Source of the DNA: Falsibacillus albus
GTDB lineage: Bacteria > Bacillota > Bacilli > Bacillales > DSM-25281
Assembly (NCBI RefSeq): GCF_003668575.1
Contig: NZ_RCVZ01000016.1
Span: forward strand, 24,001-88,000
DNA: 64,000 nucleotides
Direction: 5' to 3'
Part shown: in pieces, positions 44,375 through 53,108 of the stretch
Numbering within the stretch: the stretch's first letter is position 1
Layout: every line of letters begins with the position of its first letter
Notes under the pieces: generated by a model
What the model saw: only the letters and a program-made list of their open reading frames with translations
Told to the model about the DNA's origin: nothing
Database searches by the model: none
Position numbers and translations under genes: made by a program

Positions 44375-45091
44375 ATGATGAGAGTTGAAATATGGTCGGA
44401 TATTGCCTGTCCGTTTTGCTTCATCGGAAAACGAAGATTTGAAGCAGCTCTGGAAAAATTCACAGCAAAGGATCAAGTAGATATCATTTTTCGAAGTTTC
44501 CAATTGAATTCAAACGCACCTTTGCAAACCGATAAAGACATTCATACCATTTTGGCAGAAAAATATGGAATGACTCTTGAAAAAGCTAAAATGATGAACA
44601 GTCAAATTACTCAACAAGCCAAAGATGAAGGACTCGATTTTCATTTTGATACATTGATTCCTACGAATACATTTGATGCCCATCGCGTCCTTCATTTTGC
44701 CGCAACCCAAGGTAAGATGGATCAAATGAAGGAAGCCCTTCTCAAGGCATACTTTACTGATTCCCTCAATATCGGCGACCACGAAACGCTCATCAAGCTC
44801 GCCGAAAGTATCGGCATCGATGGAAAGGCTGCTGAAGAAGTGCTGCAGTCAGAAGATTTCAGTTCCGATGTCCGTACGGACCAGGAATTAGCTTCCAAAA
44901 TCGGGGTGACAGGCGTTCCATTTTTTGTTTTCAATCAAAAATATGCCGTATCTGGTGCACAGTCAAGGGAAGTTTTCCTTGAAGTATTAGAAAAAGTAAA
45001 AGCGGAAGACATTCAAGAAAAACCACAACTGTTGAACGGTCAAACCACGGTTCCATCCAACGGCTGCAGCGATGATGGATGCGAAATTTAG
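44375..45091 (+). CDS. DsbA family oxidoreductase, FrnE-like
   Basis: The protein of about 238 residues has a thioredoxin fold with active-site CPFC (SDIACPFCFIG) and a helical insertion. It keeps cis-Pro region TGVPFFVFN and ends with a Cys-containing tail (SNGCSDDGCEI). FrnE-like proteins act in the cytoplasm as disulfide isomerases under redox stress. ATG 44375 has GGAGG seven bases upstream. A GCCAGAA/TTCTGGC hairpin or operator lies at about 44300-44321 in the promoter. Confidence 0.85.
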   Translation: MMRVEIWSDIACPFCFIGKRRFEAALEKFTAKDQVDIIFRSFQLNSNAPLQTDKDIHTILAEKYGMTLEKAKMMNSQITQQAKDEGLDFHFDTLIPTNTFDAHRVLHFAATQGKMDQMKEALLKAYFTDSLNIGDHETLIKLAESIGIDGKAAEEVLQSEDFSSDVRTDQELASKIGVTGVPFFVFNQKYAVSGAQSREVFLEVLEKVKAEDIQEKPQLLNGQTTVPSNGCSDDGCEI

Positions 45092-45109
45092 GAGAAATCC
45101 CCATATAAA

Positions 45110-45133
45110 ATAAGAGCTGTCCTGGACAGCTCT
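45110..45133 (+). terminator. Terminator of the DsbA-family gene
   Basis: AGAGCTGTCC and GGACAGCTCT pair with a one-base loop region, followed by TTCGG; the T-run is short. Confidence 0.65.
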
Positions 45134-45153
45134 TTCGGTGATGAATCAATCTT

Positions 45154-45327
45154 TTATATCTTTTGAAATTCCTTTTCAAAATAAAATGTCTTTGGATGTT
45201 CGGCTACAATATAAGAGTAAGTTTTCATATGCTTCACGTATTGCCACTTTAGAACAGTGACTTGTTCACCGGTCTGTTTTATATGAACAAGGTCACCTTG
45301 CTTAAATCGGTTGTTTGAATTTTTCAA
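45154..45327 (-). CDS. Small basic beta-rich protein
   Basis: The 57-residue protein reads MKNSNNRFKQGDLVHIKQTG then QVTVLKWQYVK, a pattern like a small SH3/KOW barrel. TTG 45327 is preferred, with AAGGAA upstream; the frame is open to 45381 but without signals. Function unknown. Confidence 0.55.
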   Translation of the reverse strand: MKNSNNRFKQGDLVHIKQTGEQVTVLKWQYVKHMKTYSYIVAEHPKTFYFEKEFQKI

Positions 45328-45561
45328 ACGAACACTTCCTTTCTCCTTTATTATATCATTGATCGGATAGCCTCCGTTCATTTCTTCCTATAATTTCATC
45401 CGCTGATTGATTCGGTGGCTTGCCTAATGATTCGGTTTCTGTTATTCTATAGGAGAATTATTTTTGTTCGGTATACAAGGGTCAAAAGTTTTTCGCCTGG
45501 ATATCGTTGAGAGCAAGAATAGTAATACATTGTGTGTACTGCACACTAGGAGGCAACAATA

Positions 45562-45762
45562 ATGGAAAACGGTAAAGTAAAATGGTTTAACGCAGAAAAA
45601 GGTTTCGGATTCATCGAGCGCGAAGGTGGAGAAGACGTATTCGTTCACTTCTCAGCTATCCAAGGCGAAGGTTTCAAAACTCTTGACGAAGGTCAAGAAG
45701 TAACTTTCGACGTAGAACAAGGTGCTCGTGGACCACAAGCAGCTAACGTTGTTAAAGCATAA
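45562..45762 (+). CDS. Cold shock protein (CspA family)
   Basis: The 66-residue OB-fold protein has RNP1 KGFGFIE and RNP2 VFVHFSAI. It binds single-stranded RNA and DNA as a chaperone. The 5' region has GTGTG-TACTG-CACAC just before AGGAGG, which could tune translation with temperature. Which Bacillus paralogue (CspB, C or D) is not decided. Confidence 0.95.
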   Translation: MENGKVKWFNAEKGFGFIEREGGEDVFVHFSAIQGEGFKTLDEGQEVTFDVEQGARGPQAANVVKA

Positions 45763-45782
45763 TTTATGATTTACCCTTATAA

Positions 45783-45817
45783 ACAGCCCTTCACTTTTTG
45801 TGAAGGGCTGTTTTTTG
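45783..45817 (+). terminator. Terminator of the cold shock gene
   Basis: AACAGCCCTTCAC and GTGAAGGGCTGTT pair around TTTTT, followed by TTTTG. Confidence 0.9.
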
Positions 45818-45894
45818 TTCTTCAGTTGAAGAGGAATATAAACAGGGAAGGCAAAGCGGAAAACGGGCAATTATCCGGCCATATATCTACATAC

Positions 45895-45950
45895 GAAAAA
45901 ACCCTGCTCAACGAACGAGCAGGGATCTATGAACTGTAAAGCAAATGGTT
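45895..45950 (-). ncRNA. Candidate small RNA with own promoter and terminator
   Basis: On the minus strand an extended -10 (TGTGATATAAT, 45957-45967) is followed within about 60 bases by a clean terminator: CCCTGCTC and GAGCAGGG (45902-45924) with TTTTTT. No minus-strand gene lies between, and no minus-strand gene upstream needs this terminator. TGAACT...AGTTCA forms another stem. The 45-60 base transcript encodes nothing longer than two codons. The stretch 45818-46171 holds nothing else but the promoter of the next gene. Confidence 0.5.
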
Positions 45951-46171
45951 TAGTTCATTATATCACAATTTTAGACAAATTTCCTTTAAAAATATTCCTG
46001 TAATTATATTATTTCGACAAACCTATTTACAATACGCTTTTCCATTCCTCTCTTTTCCTTAATTCCCAATAAAATTACGTCAAACATACAAATTCTAATC
46101 GTATTCCAATGAAGCGGGAAATTCCTCCCCTTATAATAAAGGTATACAAAGACTTTTGGAGGGGATCATTC

Positions 46172-46753
46172 ATGGAACAACGCATTCATAATTTATTAGA
46201 CCAATTGCCTCACGGCCATAAAGACTTGGCTTATTATTGCAGCCATTTGAATCAGGATATCGAAAAGGAACGGCAGCGGCATCATCGTTTGATTGCCATG
46301 GAAGCAGCCAATGGATTACATGCATCCGGAGAGGTAGAGCGCTCTTTCAATAAAGCCGTGAACTATTGTAAAAATGTCATATTCGAAACACTCAAAGATG
46401 CTGTTGAGCATATTGATTTCATCGAGGATAAATGTTTCGAGGTATGCGAAAATGTTGAAGTCCAGACAATTAAAAAATCCTTGCCTTTAAGGCACAAGGA
46501 CATTGCAGTGTTGGCACAGGAGCTCATCAAAAAATTTGCTGAGGAAAGAGACCAAAAGCTCATCTCCATTGGCAAATTAACGCTGGCTTCTAAAGAATGC
46601 AATGTGGAAGCGGAAAAGACTTACCTGGAAGTCATCAACAATATGGAGAAAGTCATCATCAACCATTTAAGGCAGACTTATGAGGACATTCGCAATAAGT
46701 CCGTTCCAGGCTATATCAAACATTACATTGATGGCTATGATAAAAAAAGATAA
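46172..46753 (+). CDS. Hypothetical helical protein with internal duplication
   Basis: Not recognised. The 193-residue protein consists of two similar modules of about 70 residues. The first begins LPHGHKDLAYY and ends DAVEHI; the second begins LPLRHKDIAVL and ends TYEDI. The shared pattern is LPxxHKDhA...E...Q+L...LAS.E.VE...N..K.VI..L. All-helical, no signal peptide or membrane segment. ATG 46172 has GGAGGGG upstream; TATAAT at about 46132-46137 supports this start over the open frame from 46109. Confidence 0.6.
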   Translation: MEQRIHNLLDQLPHGHKDLAYYCSHLNQDIEKERQRHHRLIAMEAANGLHASGEVERSFNKAVNYCKNVIFETLKDAVEHIDFIEDKCFEVCENVEVQTIKKSLPLRHKDIAVLAQELIKKFAEERDQKLISIGKLTLASKECNVEAEKTYLEVINNMEKVIINHLRQTYEDIRNKSVPGYIKHYIDGYDKKR

Positions 46754-46755
46754 AA

Positions 46756-46799
46756 CAAAGAAACTGTGTGAGGGTCATTTCACACAGTTTTCTTTATTT
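46756..46799 (+). terminator. Terminator of the duplicated-module gene
   Basis: AAAGAAACTGTGTGA and TCACACAGTTTTCTTT pair around GGGTCATT, followed by ATTTTG. Confidence 0.8.
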
Positions 46800-46857
46800 T
46801 GTTCACATCGATTTTAACCAGGAATCACATTAGTAAAATTTGAAGATCGGCAGGAAA

Positions 46858-47604
46858 TTACAACCTGCCAAACAACCTTGCCCAAAACCCTTTCTTTTTC
46901 GGTTTTTCTTTTGCCGCTGCTATGTCCTCGAGCGGCTTTTCGATCAATACCCCTTTTTGTTTTGCTTCCTTGAGCCACTTGGGGAATTCGTTCAGCAGCC
47001 GGTCGTACAGTTCATCATCTGAAATCTTATCAATCTCCTCGATATGTAAGAAGTGGGCATTGTTTGTGAATCTCCCTTGGTTGTCTAGTTTTTGGAGAAA
47101 TTCGAAATTGCCGTCGCCCACTCCAACGAATTGCCAGTATACTGGCTTATCTGCAGATGCCTCAATGATTGGTTTTATCGTCTTTTTGCATCCGCCATCA
47201 TTGATAAACACAATATAAGCAGGATGATGGCTGGGGTCTTCAGATACATATTTCCTTAAAACATCCTTCATGACAGGGGGCTCATCATTTCTGCCGAACT
47301 TATGTATACGGTCATCCTCGAGGATTTCACGATTCACATATCCATCAAAGTCCTTTTCCGTTACGGGCTTTAATCTTGAAAATTCATGGTCATATACCCA
47401 AACGTCCAGCTCACCATCGTCATCGAATTGATCAGCAACGGCCAGAATTCTTTCAACCACCTTCTGAACAGTGCCATTCTTATACAGCTTCCTCATCGAT
47501 CCTGTTATATCAAGAACGAGACCGACACGCGCCGTTACCTTCGTAAGTTCCTTTTTCTCCAAAATAATCTTGACACTTCTCTTTTGTAAATCAATCGTTC
47601 CCAA
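46858..47604 (-). CDS. vWA domain protein (TerF-like)
   Basis: The 248-residue protein has an N-terminal TerD-like short segment and a von Willebrand A domain with MIDAS motif DITGSM (residues about 32-37) and FINDGG. TerF-type proteins are tied to tellurite and general stress resistance. TTG 47604 has AAGGAGG seven bases upstream and the product starts MGTIDLQKRS as in relatives. The C terminus is Lys-rich. Confidence 0.8.
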   Translation of the reverse strand: MGTIDLQKRSVKIILEKKELTKVTARVGLVLDITGSMRKLYKNGTVQKVVERILAVADQFDDDGELDVWVYDHEFSRLKPVTEKDFDGYVNREILEDDRIHKFGRNDEPPVMKDVLRKYVSEDPSHHPAYIVFINDGGCKKTIKPIIEASADKPVYWQFVGVGDGNFEFLQKLDNQGRFTNNAHFLHIEEIDKISDDELYDRLLNEFPKWLKEAKQKGVLIEKPLEDIAAAKEKPKKKGFWARLFGRL

Positions 47605-47672
47605 CTGTATCCCTCCTTTTTTCACTCTTCCAGACATCTCCATCTAGACACTTTTACCCATGATAGTAATAA

Positions 47673-47718
47673 AAAACACCACTCGGATTACATTTTTTTG
47701 TAATCTGAGAGGTGTTTT
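47673..47718 (-). terminator. Terminator after the small basic gene
   Basis: AAACACC-CTC-GATTACA pairs with TGTAATC-GAG-GGTGTTT around TTTTTT. The minus strand ends in TTTTTTATTAC. Confidence 0.75.
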
Positions 47719-47723
47719 AGCTT

Positions 47724-47894
47724 TTACACGCCCATTTTTCTTCTTGTATTGCTCGGCTTTTTCGTCATCTGGGATTTCATCGGCTGTGTTTTTTTCACCA
47801 ATCCGTTGTCATGTTTTGCCTGGGCCTGTCCCTTTTTCTCGGCAAGCTTCTGCTTCATTGCTTCTGCTAGGCTAACCTTTTTCTTTTCCGCCAT
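47724..47894 (-). CDS. 56-residue Lys/Gln-rich small protein
   Basis: Starts MAEKKKVSLAEAMKQKLAEK, strongly basic, with no fold prediction possible. ATG 47894 has AAAGGAG nine bases upstream. A terminator follows. It may bind nucleic acid; unknown. Confidence 0.55.
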   Translation of the reverse strand: MAEKKKVSLAEAMKQKLAEKKGQAQAKHDNGLVKKTQPMKSQMTKKPSNTRRKMGV

Positions 47895-47933
47895 CGGTTT
47901 GCGCTCCTTTAGTAGATACCTTTTCATTTAAAC

Positions 47934-48110
47934 TTCTTTTGTAAAGTTTGTTGTTCTTCAACATACGTTGTGCAAAGTTAATTTCCACGGAAGCATGCTC
48001 GCTTTCAGAGGGACGGTGAGCCCTCGGCAGTCTCGCCCTTCCGCTACAATCAACATCAAATGATGGAGATTCACAAAAATAACTTTAAAAAACAACAACC
48101 TTTGCGAAAA
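47934..48110 (+). repeat. Dispersed repeat, copy 9
   Basis: The left end TTCTTTTGTAAAGTTTGTTG, core GGAAGCATGCTCGCTTTC and GCAGTCTCGCCCTTCCGC, CAATCAACATCA, and right end AAAAACAACAACCTTTGCGAAAA follow the family order with more changes than copy 5. Confidence 0.7.
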
Positions 48111-48179
48111 AATTCTACTTTAATTATAAGCCCAGTCTACATCAGTGGCAATATTCAACAAAATCCCTAATACTGGATG

Positions 48180-48686
48180 CTATTTAAATTCCTTATTTTC
48201 CAGGATTGTGATCCTATTCTTTGTCGTCCTGCCCATCTCCTTTGTATGCTCCACAAGTCGAAGGACATCATGGCAGCATTGCTTTGCTCCCATCACCAGC
48301 AATGGCACCCCGATGAAATCAAGCTTGAGTTCCCTTGAGAACAAACCACCCAATGTCATCGGCAAAGGAACGGTTGGCGACGTATTGGAAAAGACTATCT
48401 TCTCCCTTGCATTGAAACGATCCATCATTAAAAGACTATAATCCTTTAACGCAGGTACAAGCAATTTATCGCGCCTTCTTCCAATCGTATATACGGGATT
48501 TCCATCCTCATCTTCCCCGTGAAAGATGATCCGTCCTGCATCCTTTGGTTGCAGCTTATTGAAATAGGGTGTATGGAGGATTTCTTCCTTTGTCAGCTTT
48601 CCATCCTTGGGGAGTTTGTTTAAATGGTAGGCTGCCGCAAGGGACGTTGTATGTGTGCCGCCGAAGTCATTATAGATATAAATCAT
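48180..48686 (-). CDS. DUF3189 family protein
   Basis: The 168-residue protein begins IYIYNDFGGTHTTSLAAAYHL, a P-loop-like GGTHTT motif of the DUF3189 family found in spore-forming Firmicutes. A mid-protein GRRRDKLLVPALKDY and a C-terminal CCHDVLRLV follow. Function unknown. Single gene. Confidence 0.75.
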   Translation of the reverse strand: MIYIYNDFGGTHTTSLAAAYHLNKLPKDGKLTKEEILHTPYFNKLQPKDAGRIIFHGEDEDGNPVYTIGRRRDKLLVPALKDYSLLMMDRFNAREKIVFSNTSPTVPLPMTLGGLFSRELKLDFIGVPLLVMGAKQCCHDVLRLVEHTKEMGRTTKNRITILENKEFK

Positions 48687-48792
48687 GAAATCATTCCTTT
48701 ATGTAGGATACAACGTACATATTCTTCCACATAAATGGGTTAATCATTCCCTAGAGGGACAAAATCGTACCACGATTCATGGTCTATAAAAA

Positions 48793-48825
48793 TTAAAAGC
48801 CCGGGGAAACCGAGCTTTTGTTGAA
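48793..48825 (-). terminator. Terminator of the hydrolase pseudogene region
   Basis: AAAGCTCGG and CCGGGCTTTT pair around TTTCC on the minus strand, followed by AATTTTTATAG. It lies right after the second stop codon (48829), which supports the longer original gene. Confidence 0.6.
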
Positions 48826-48828
48826 AAT

Positions 48829-49770
48829 TTAGTCCAATATATAATTCATTGCCTCATCAAGCATTTGTTTGAAATTTCCCGGATACTCATGGTCCAAGCC
48901 GTATACATCCAAAAAGACATGATCCACGCCGTTCTCTTCCAAAAGCCCGGAAAGGAGCTTAGATCCCTCGTAGCAATCCTAGTCCTGGTCCCCACATATG
49001 ATATATCCTTTTATGCCTTTTTCTTTTAAAAGCTTTAATTGCCCTGCCCATGCTTCCAATTCTGGAAGCCATGGTGCAACGAGCACGAAGCCCTTAGCTT
49101 TTAATTCTTCATCAAGCATGGCTTTCAAAGCAACCTGTGCCCCTGCAGAAAAACCACCAATAATGGTCCCTCCATCGATGTTGGTCATATTCTTTAATTG
49201 TTTATAGTGAAGCGCGGCTTCTTTTACACCCTGCTCGACATCGTCCCATTCGTATCCATCTGAAAATTGAATATGGGAAGACTGAACAAGAGCAAGCTTC
49301 ATTTTCCTTTGTCCTGTCAAATCCCAGTTCGGTTCCGTCATTTCCATATTTTCCTGGTCGCCATGCAGTGCCATCAGTAATGGGCACGCTGCTTCGCTGC
49401 CCGGTGCAGAGATCACCTTTAACTGCGGCTTGGCTTCCCGCTTTGCATCCTGCTCCCTCTGTTTGCACAATTGAAGCATACGCTGGAACTCCTCATATTT
49501 ATGCAGCGGCTTTAAATCTTCATCTGTCGCAAGATATTCGAAACCATACCAATACCCATGTTCATGAATGGCTTGCTTCATCATATTCAACGCTTCTTCT
49601 TCCAGGCCGGATGCGCTTGCCAAAGCATATTTGAAATTGAAAAGCTGGGCTTGGTTCCCTTTTACTCCATCCGCATTTTCGGTTATGAATCGGTAGGCTT
49701 TCAAGCTGCCTTCCTTTTCGTATAATTCCAATGTTTGATTTAATAGTCTAGTATAAGATAACGCAGTCAT
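48829..49770 (-). pseudogene. Alpha/beta hydrolase gene interrupted by an in-frame TAG
   Basis: The frame codes for 263 residues with hydrolase features (ACPLLMALHGDQENMEMTEPN; nucleophile elbow IIGGFSAGAQVALK with Ser in GFSAG) and stops at TAG 48979-48981 right after ICGDQD. Reading on in the same frame gives about 49 more sensible residues, including EENGVDHVFLDVYGLDHEYP, and ends at TAA 48829. The last part carries the expected catalytic His (LDHEYP). A single change from CAG to TAG would explain it. The truncated product lacks the His and is likely inactive. Confidence 0.75.
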
Positions 49771-49813
49771 AGATTCTCCTTATTGTTCTTCTCGTCTATT
49801 TCCGTAAGTACAA

Positions 49814-49990
49814 TCACTCAAATATTCTTTGCAACCCCCACATGATGATTGCTGCTACCGGAACCAGCACCCATATGTTCTGACCTGCAAAGATGCTGAC
49901 ATTCTGCTTCTGTTTTTCCAAATGGTCCAGCCGTTTTATGATTTCATCCATTTTTGCTTCTAACCGCGATAGTTGATCTTTAGAATCCAC
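49814..49990 (-). CDS. 58-residue coiled-coil plus membrane-anchor protein
   Basis: A GTG start (49990) with AAGGGTGGG upstream. The N-terminal half is an amphipathic coiled coil (LSRLEAKMDEIIKRLDHLEK), followed by one hydrophobic segment (IWVLVPVAAIIMWGL) and a short tail. Similar tiny tail-anchored coiled-coil proteins are common in Bacilli; function unknown. Confidence 0.55.
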   Translation of the reverse strand: MDSKDQLSRLEAKMDEIIKRLDHLEKQKQNVSIFAGQNIWVLVPVAAIIMWGLQRIFE

Positions 49991-50081
49991 CACTTTCCCA
50001 CCCTTCTCTCGTTAAAAACTGCTTCACTAATTATAACATTATTTTCCTGAACGGGAGTTTATCACACAAAATGAATTTTCA

Positions 50082-50115
50082 CTGACAGGTTCTGTCAGGG
50101 TATTTTATTTATAAT
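50082..50115 (+). promoter_or_regulatory. Palindrome and -10 ahead of a DinB gene
   Basis: CTGACAG-GTT-CTGTCAG (50082-50098) is a perfect 7-base inverted repeat just upstream of TATAAT (50110-50115), covering the -35 region. This position suits an operator for a repressor or activator. Confidence 0.45.
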
Positions 50116-50156
50116 GAACTTGTAAATAAATCTATTGATTTTAGGAGTGAGAAAAC

Positions 50157-50666
50157 ATGGCTGTTTATCAAAATGTAGAAGCATTTATTGAAGAGTACCG
50201 AAATGAATCCCAATCAACCTTAAAATTATTGAAGGCATTGACGGATGAGTCGCTTAGTCAAGAAGCAGCCCCAGGCTATCGTACATTGGGAGAACTTGCA
50301 TGGCATCTCGTTCATCTTGAAAAAGGCATGCTGCATATGACCGGATTGAAATTTGATGCTCCAGCCGAAAACAGTGCTCCGCCTTCAACTGCTGCAGAAA
50401 TCGCGGACGCATACGAATCCACAGTGGATGCGATGCTTGAGGCGGTTGAAACACAATGGAACGATGAAAAACTCGAGGAAGTGAACAATTTATTTGGGTT
50501 TGATTGGAAAAACGGATTGACGCTTGATATTTATTTGAAGCACGAAATCCATCACCGAGGCCAGCTTACGATCATGATGCGCTTGGCCGGACTCCCGGTT
50601 TCAGGTGTATACGGCCCTTCAAAAGAAGAATGGTCGACGATGGGGATGGAAGCTCCGGCATACTAA
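50157..50666 (+). CDS. DinB family protein
   Basis: The 169-residue four-helix protein has the DinB His pattern LAWHLVHLE (about residue 49) and KHEIHHRGQL (about 129-134). ATG 50157 has TAGGAGTG upstream. Possible thiol or small-molecule transferase. A possible operator overlaps its promoter. Confidence 0.85.
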   Translation: MAVYQNVEAFIEEYRNESQSTLKLLKALTDESLSQEAAPGYRTLGELAWHLVHLEKGMLHMTGLKFDAPAENSAPPSTAAEIADAYESTVDAMLEAVETQWNDEKLEEVNNLFGFDWKNGLTLDIYLKHEIHHRGQLTIMMRLAGLPVSGVYGPSKEEWSTMGMEAPAY

Positions 50667-50813
50667 ATCGAATGGGAAAGAGGCCTTCTAAAATAGGGCC
50701 TCTTTTATTATGCATTTTAAACATATTGAAGATTGTAATATACTCAAATTGGAATATAATAAATAGAGTAATAATCATCATTTTATTATGACGCATGTTA
50801 AGAAGGGAGTCTG

Positions 50814-52352
50814 TTGAACTTGATTGAAAAAGAAAGTAATGTGAAGTTGGTTGTTGCCGGTCTTCTCCTTGGAATCTTGATGTCTGCTATGGACAATACC
50901 ATTGTTGCGACTGCGCTTGGATCAATTGTTTCTGACCTAGGTGGTCTGGATAAATTCGTTTGGGTCACTTCCGCGTACATGGTCGCAGTCATGGCGGGTA
51001 TGCCGATATTCGGCAAGCTTTCGGACATGTATGGAAGGAAACGATTTTATATTTTTGGGCTGGCGATTTTCCTGATCGGCTCCGCCCTATGCGGAACTGC
51101 TCAAAATATCACACAGCTGAGCCTGTACCGTGCCCTTCAAGGAATCGGCGGAGGGGCTTTGATGCCGATAGCCTTTACGATCGTATTTGATATCTTCCCT
51201 CCTGAAAAACGAGGAAAAATCACCGGATTGCTTGGGGCTGTCTTTGGCTCCGCATCTGTTTTCGGACCGCTGATCGGAGCATATTTAACAGATAATCTTA
51301 GCTGGCACTGGATTTTCTATGTGAATGTACCAATCGGTCTTTTATCACTTGCATTCATTTTGTCATCCTATAAAGAAACATCCGCATTGCACAAGCAGCG
51401 AATCGATTGGTGGGGCGCCATCACCTTGGTCGTTGCGGTCGTCAGTTTGATGTTTGCCCTTGAATTGGGCGGCAAGGAATATGGTTGGAATTCTTGGCAA
51501 ATCATCGGACTTTTCATTTCCTTCGGGGTATTTTTTATTGCCTTTTTCTTCGTGGAACGAATTGCAGAAAGCCCGATTATTTCATTCTGGATGTTCAAGA
51601 AGCGTCTTTTTGCCGCTTCACAGGTATTGGCTTTTCTCTACGGTGCTTCCTTTATCATATTGACCATTTTCATTCCGATATTTGTTCAAGCTGTATATGG
51701 AGGAAGTGCGACAAATGCCGGATTCATCTTAACGCCACTCATGCTGGGATCGGTAGCAGGCAGTGCATTTGCCGGTATTTTCATGACCAAGACAAGCTAC
51801 CGCAATATCATGTTGGTTTCCATCATCGCTTTTATAGCGGGGATGAGCCTGTTGGCGACGATGACACCGGACACAAGCCGGGTACTATTGACTTTATTTA
51901 TGATTTTATCTGGTTTTGGAGTAGGTTTCTCATTTTCATTGCTGCCGAATGCGACAGTGCACAAGCTGGACCCAAGATTTCGCGGGTCGGCAAATTCCAC
52001 GAATGCTTTCTTCCGTTCATTTGGCATGACGATCGGGATTACCGTGTTCGGGGCCATTCAATCGAAGGTGTTCACGAACAAACTAACCGACGCCTTCAAG
52101 GGGATGCAAGGTGGCAGCCAATCTTTTAAAATGGGAAATCCACAAGAAATCTTCCAGCCTGAAACAAGGAAGCACATCCCTGATTTTGTATTGAATAAAA
52201 TCATCGATGCGATGTCATCTTCCATTACGATTACATTTTTGCTTGCCCTAATTCCGTTGGCACTGGCTTTGATTACCGTATTCCTGATGGGGAATACCCG
52301 CTTGGAAGCTGCAAAGCCTGCACAAGATAAAAGCTCTATGGCAAAATCATAA
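50814..52352 (+). CDS. DHA2 family MFS drug exporter (14-TM)
   Basis: The 512-residue protein has 14 predicted membrane segments and DHA2 motifs: MDNTIVATALGSI in TM1, GKLSDMYGRKRFY motif A and GSASVFGPLIGAYL motif C. Close to EmrB/QacA-type exporters. Start TTG 50814 or 50820 after AAGGGAG. A PadR regulator gene follows, probably its controller. Confidence 0.9.
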   Translation: MNLIEKESNVKLVVAGLLLGILMSAMDNTIVATALGSIVSDLGGLDKFVWVTSAYMVAVMAGMPIFGKLSDMYGRKRFYIFGLAIFLIGSALCGTAQNITQLSLYRALQGIGGGALMPIAFTIVFDIFPPEKRGKITGLLGAVFGSASVFGPLIGAYLTDNLSWHWIFYVNVPIGLLSLAFILSSYKETSALHKQRIDWWGAITLVVAVVSLMFALELGGKEYGWNSWQIIGLFISFGVFFIAFFFVERIAESPIISFWMFKKRLFAASQVLAFLYGASFIILTIFIPIFVQAVYGGSATNAGFILTPLMLGSVAGSAFAGIFMTKTSYRNIMLVSIIAFIAGMSLLATMTPDTSRVLLTLFMILSGFGVGFSFSLLPNATVHKLDPRFRGSANSTNAFFRSFGMTIGITVFGAIQSKVFTNKLTDAFKGMQGGSQSFKMGNPQEIFQPETRKHIPDFVLNKIIDAMSSSITITFLLALIPLALALITVFLMGNTRLEAAKPAQDKSSMAKS

Positions 52353-52366
52353 TATACAATCCTTTC

Positions 52367-52402
52367 AACAGGGGGCATTTTTTCTAAGAATCGCCCCTGT
52401 CT
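52367..52402 (+). terminator. Hairpin between the DHA2 exporter and the PadR gene
   Basis: ACAGGGGGC and GCCCCTGT pair around a T-rich loop, followed by CTTTT. It may reduce but not abolish readthrough into padR. Confidence 0.6.
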
Positions 52403-52430
52403 TTTAAAACCAATGGAATAGGTGAGTTCA

Positions 52431-53051
52431 ATGAGTATGAAATTGACTGTACTGGGTCTTCTGATGGAGGGAGAAAAACACCCGTACGAAGTACAGCAAA
52501 TCGTGAAAAATCGGCAAATGAAATATTACATCAAGATGGCGCCAGGCTCCTTGTACTATGCTTTCGAAAAGCTGAAGGACGATGGGTTCATAGAAGTCTC
52601 AAAGGTGATCAAGGATACGAACCGCCCCGATAAAACCATCTATGCCATCACGGATAGAGGCGTCGAGGAATTCCAATCGCAATTATTGAAGCAGCTGGGG
52701 CATAAGGAACAGCTGGCAAAGCCCATCTATGCCGCATTATCCTTTGCCAACTACAGCGAACCTGAAAAAATGAAAGAGAAATTAAAGAAAAAGATCGAGT
52801 TCACTGAAGATTATATCGAGAAGATGAAATTGGTCTATCATCATAAAAAAGATAAAGAAGACCGTGCGAAAATGTATATTATCCTTGGGGTAATGATGCA
52901 ATTAAAAACAGAACTCATATGGCTGAAAAGAATAGAACAAGATTTAGTGGACGGGAACCTGCAGAAAACAGGTGATTTGGATTTAATCGACAATGCTCTC
53001 CCATCCATCGATTTCAATGATCTGTATTATACGAATGGCAAAAAAGGCTGA
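52431..53051 (+). CDS. PadR family transcriptional regulator
   Basis: The 206-residue protein has an N-terminal winged helix (GLLMEGEKHPYEVQQIV, MAPGSLYYAFEKLKDDGFIE) and a C-terminal helical dimerisation domain (class 1 PadR length). ATG 52431 has AGGTGA upstream. It likely represses the adjacent DHA2 exporter until a drug or phenolic ligand binds. Confidence 0.9.
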   Translation: MSMKLTVLGLLMEGEKHPYEVQQIVKNRQMKYYIKMAPGSLYYAFEKLKDDGFIEVSKVIKDTNRPDKTIYAITDRGVEEFQSQLLKQLGHKEQLAKPIYAALSFANYSEPEKMKEKLKKKIEFTEDYIEKMKLVYHHKKDKEDRAKMYIILGVMMQLKTELIWLKRIEQDLVDGNLQKTGDLDLIDNALPSIDFNDLYYTNGKKG

Positions 53052-53092
53052 AGCCGAACTCCTTCTCGCAGAGTTCGGTTTCAGCCTTTTCA
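53045..53092 (+). terminator. Strong terminator after the PadR gene
   Basis: GGCTGAAGCCGAACTC and GAGTTCGGTTTCAGCC pair around CTTCTCGCA, followed by TTTTC; it begins inside the last codons. Confidence 0.9.
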
Positions 53093-53108
53093 TTATCATT
53101 TCTTAAGT

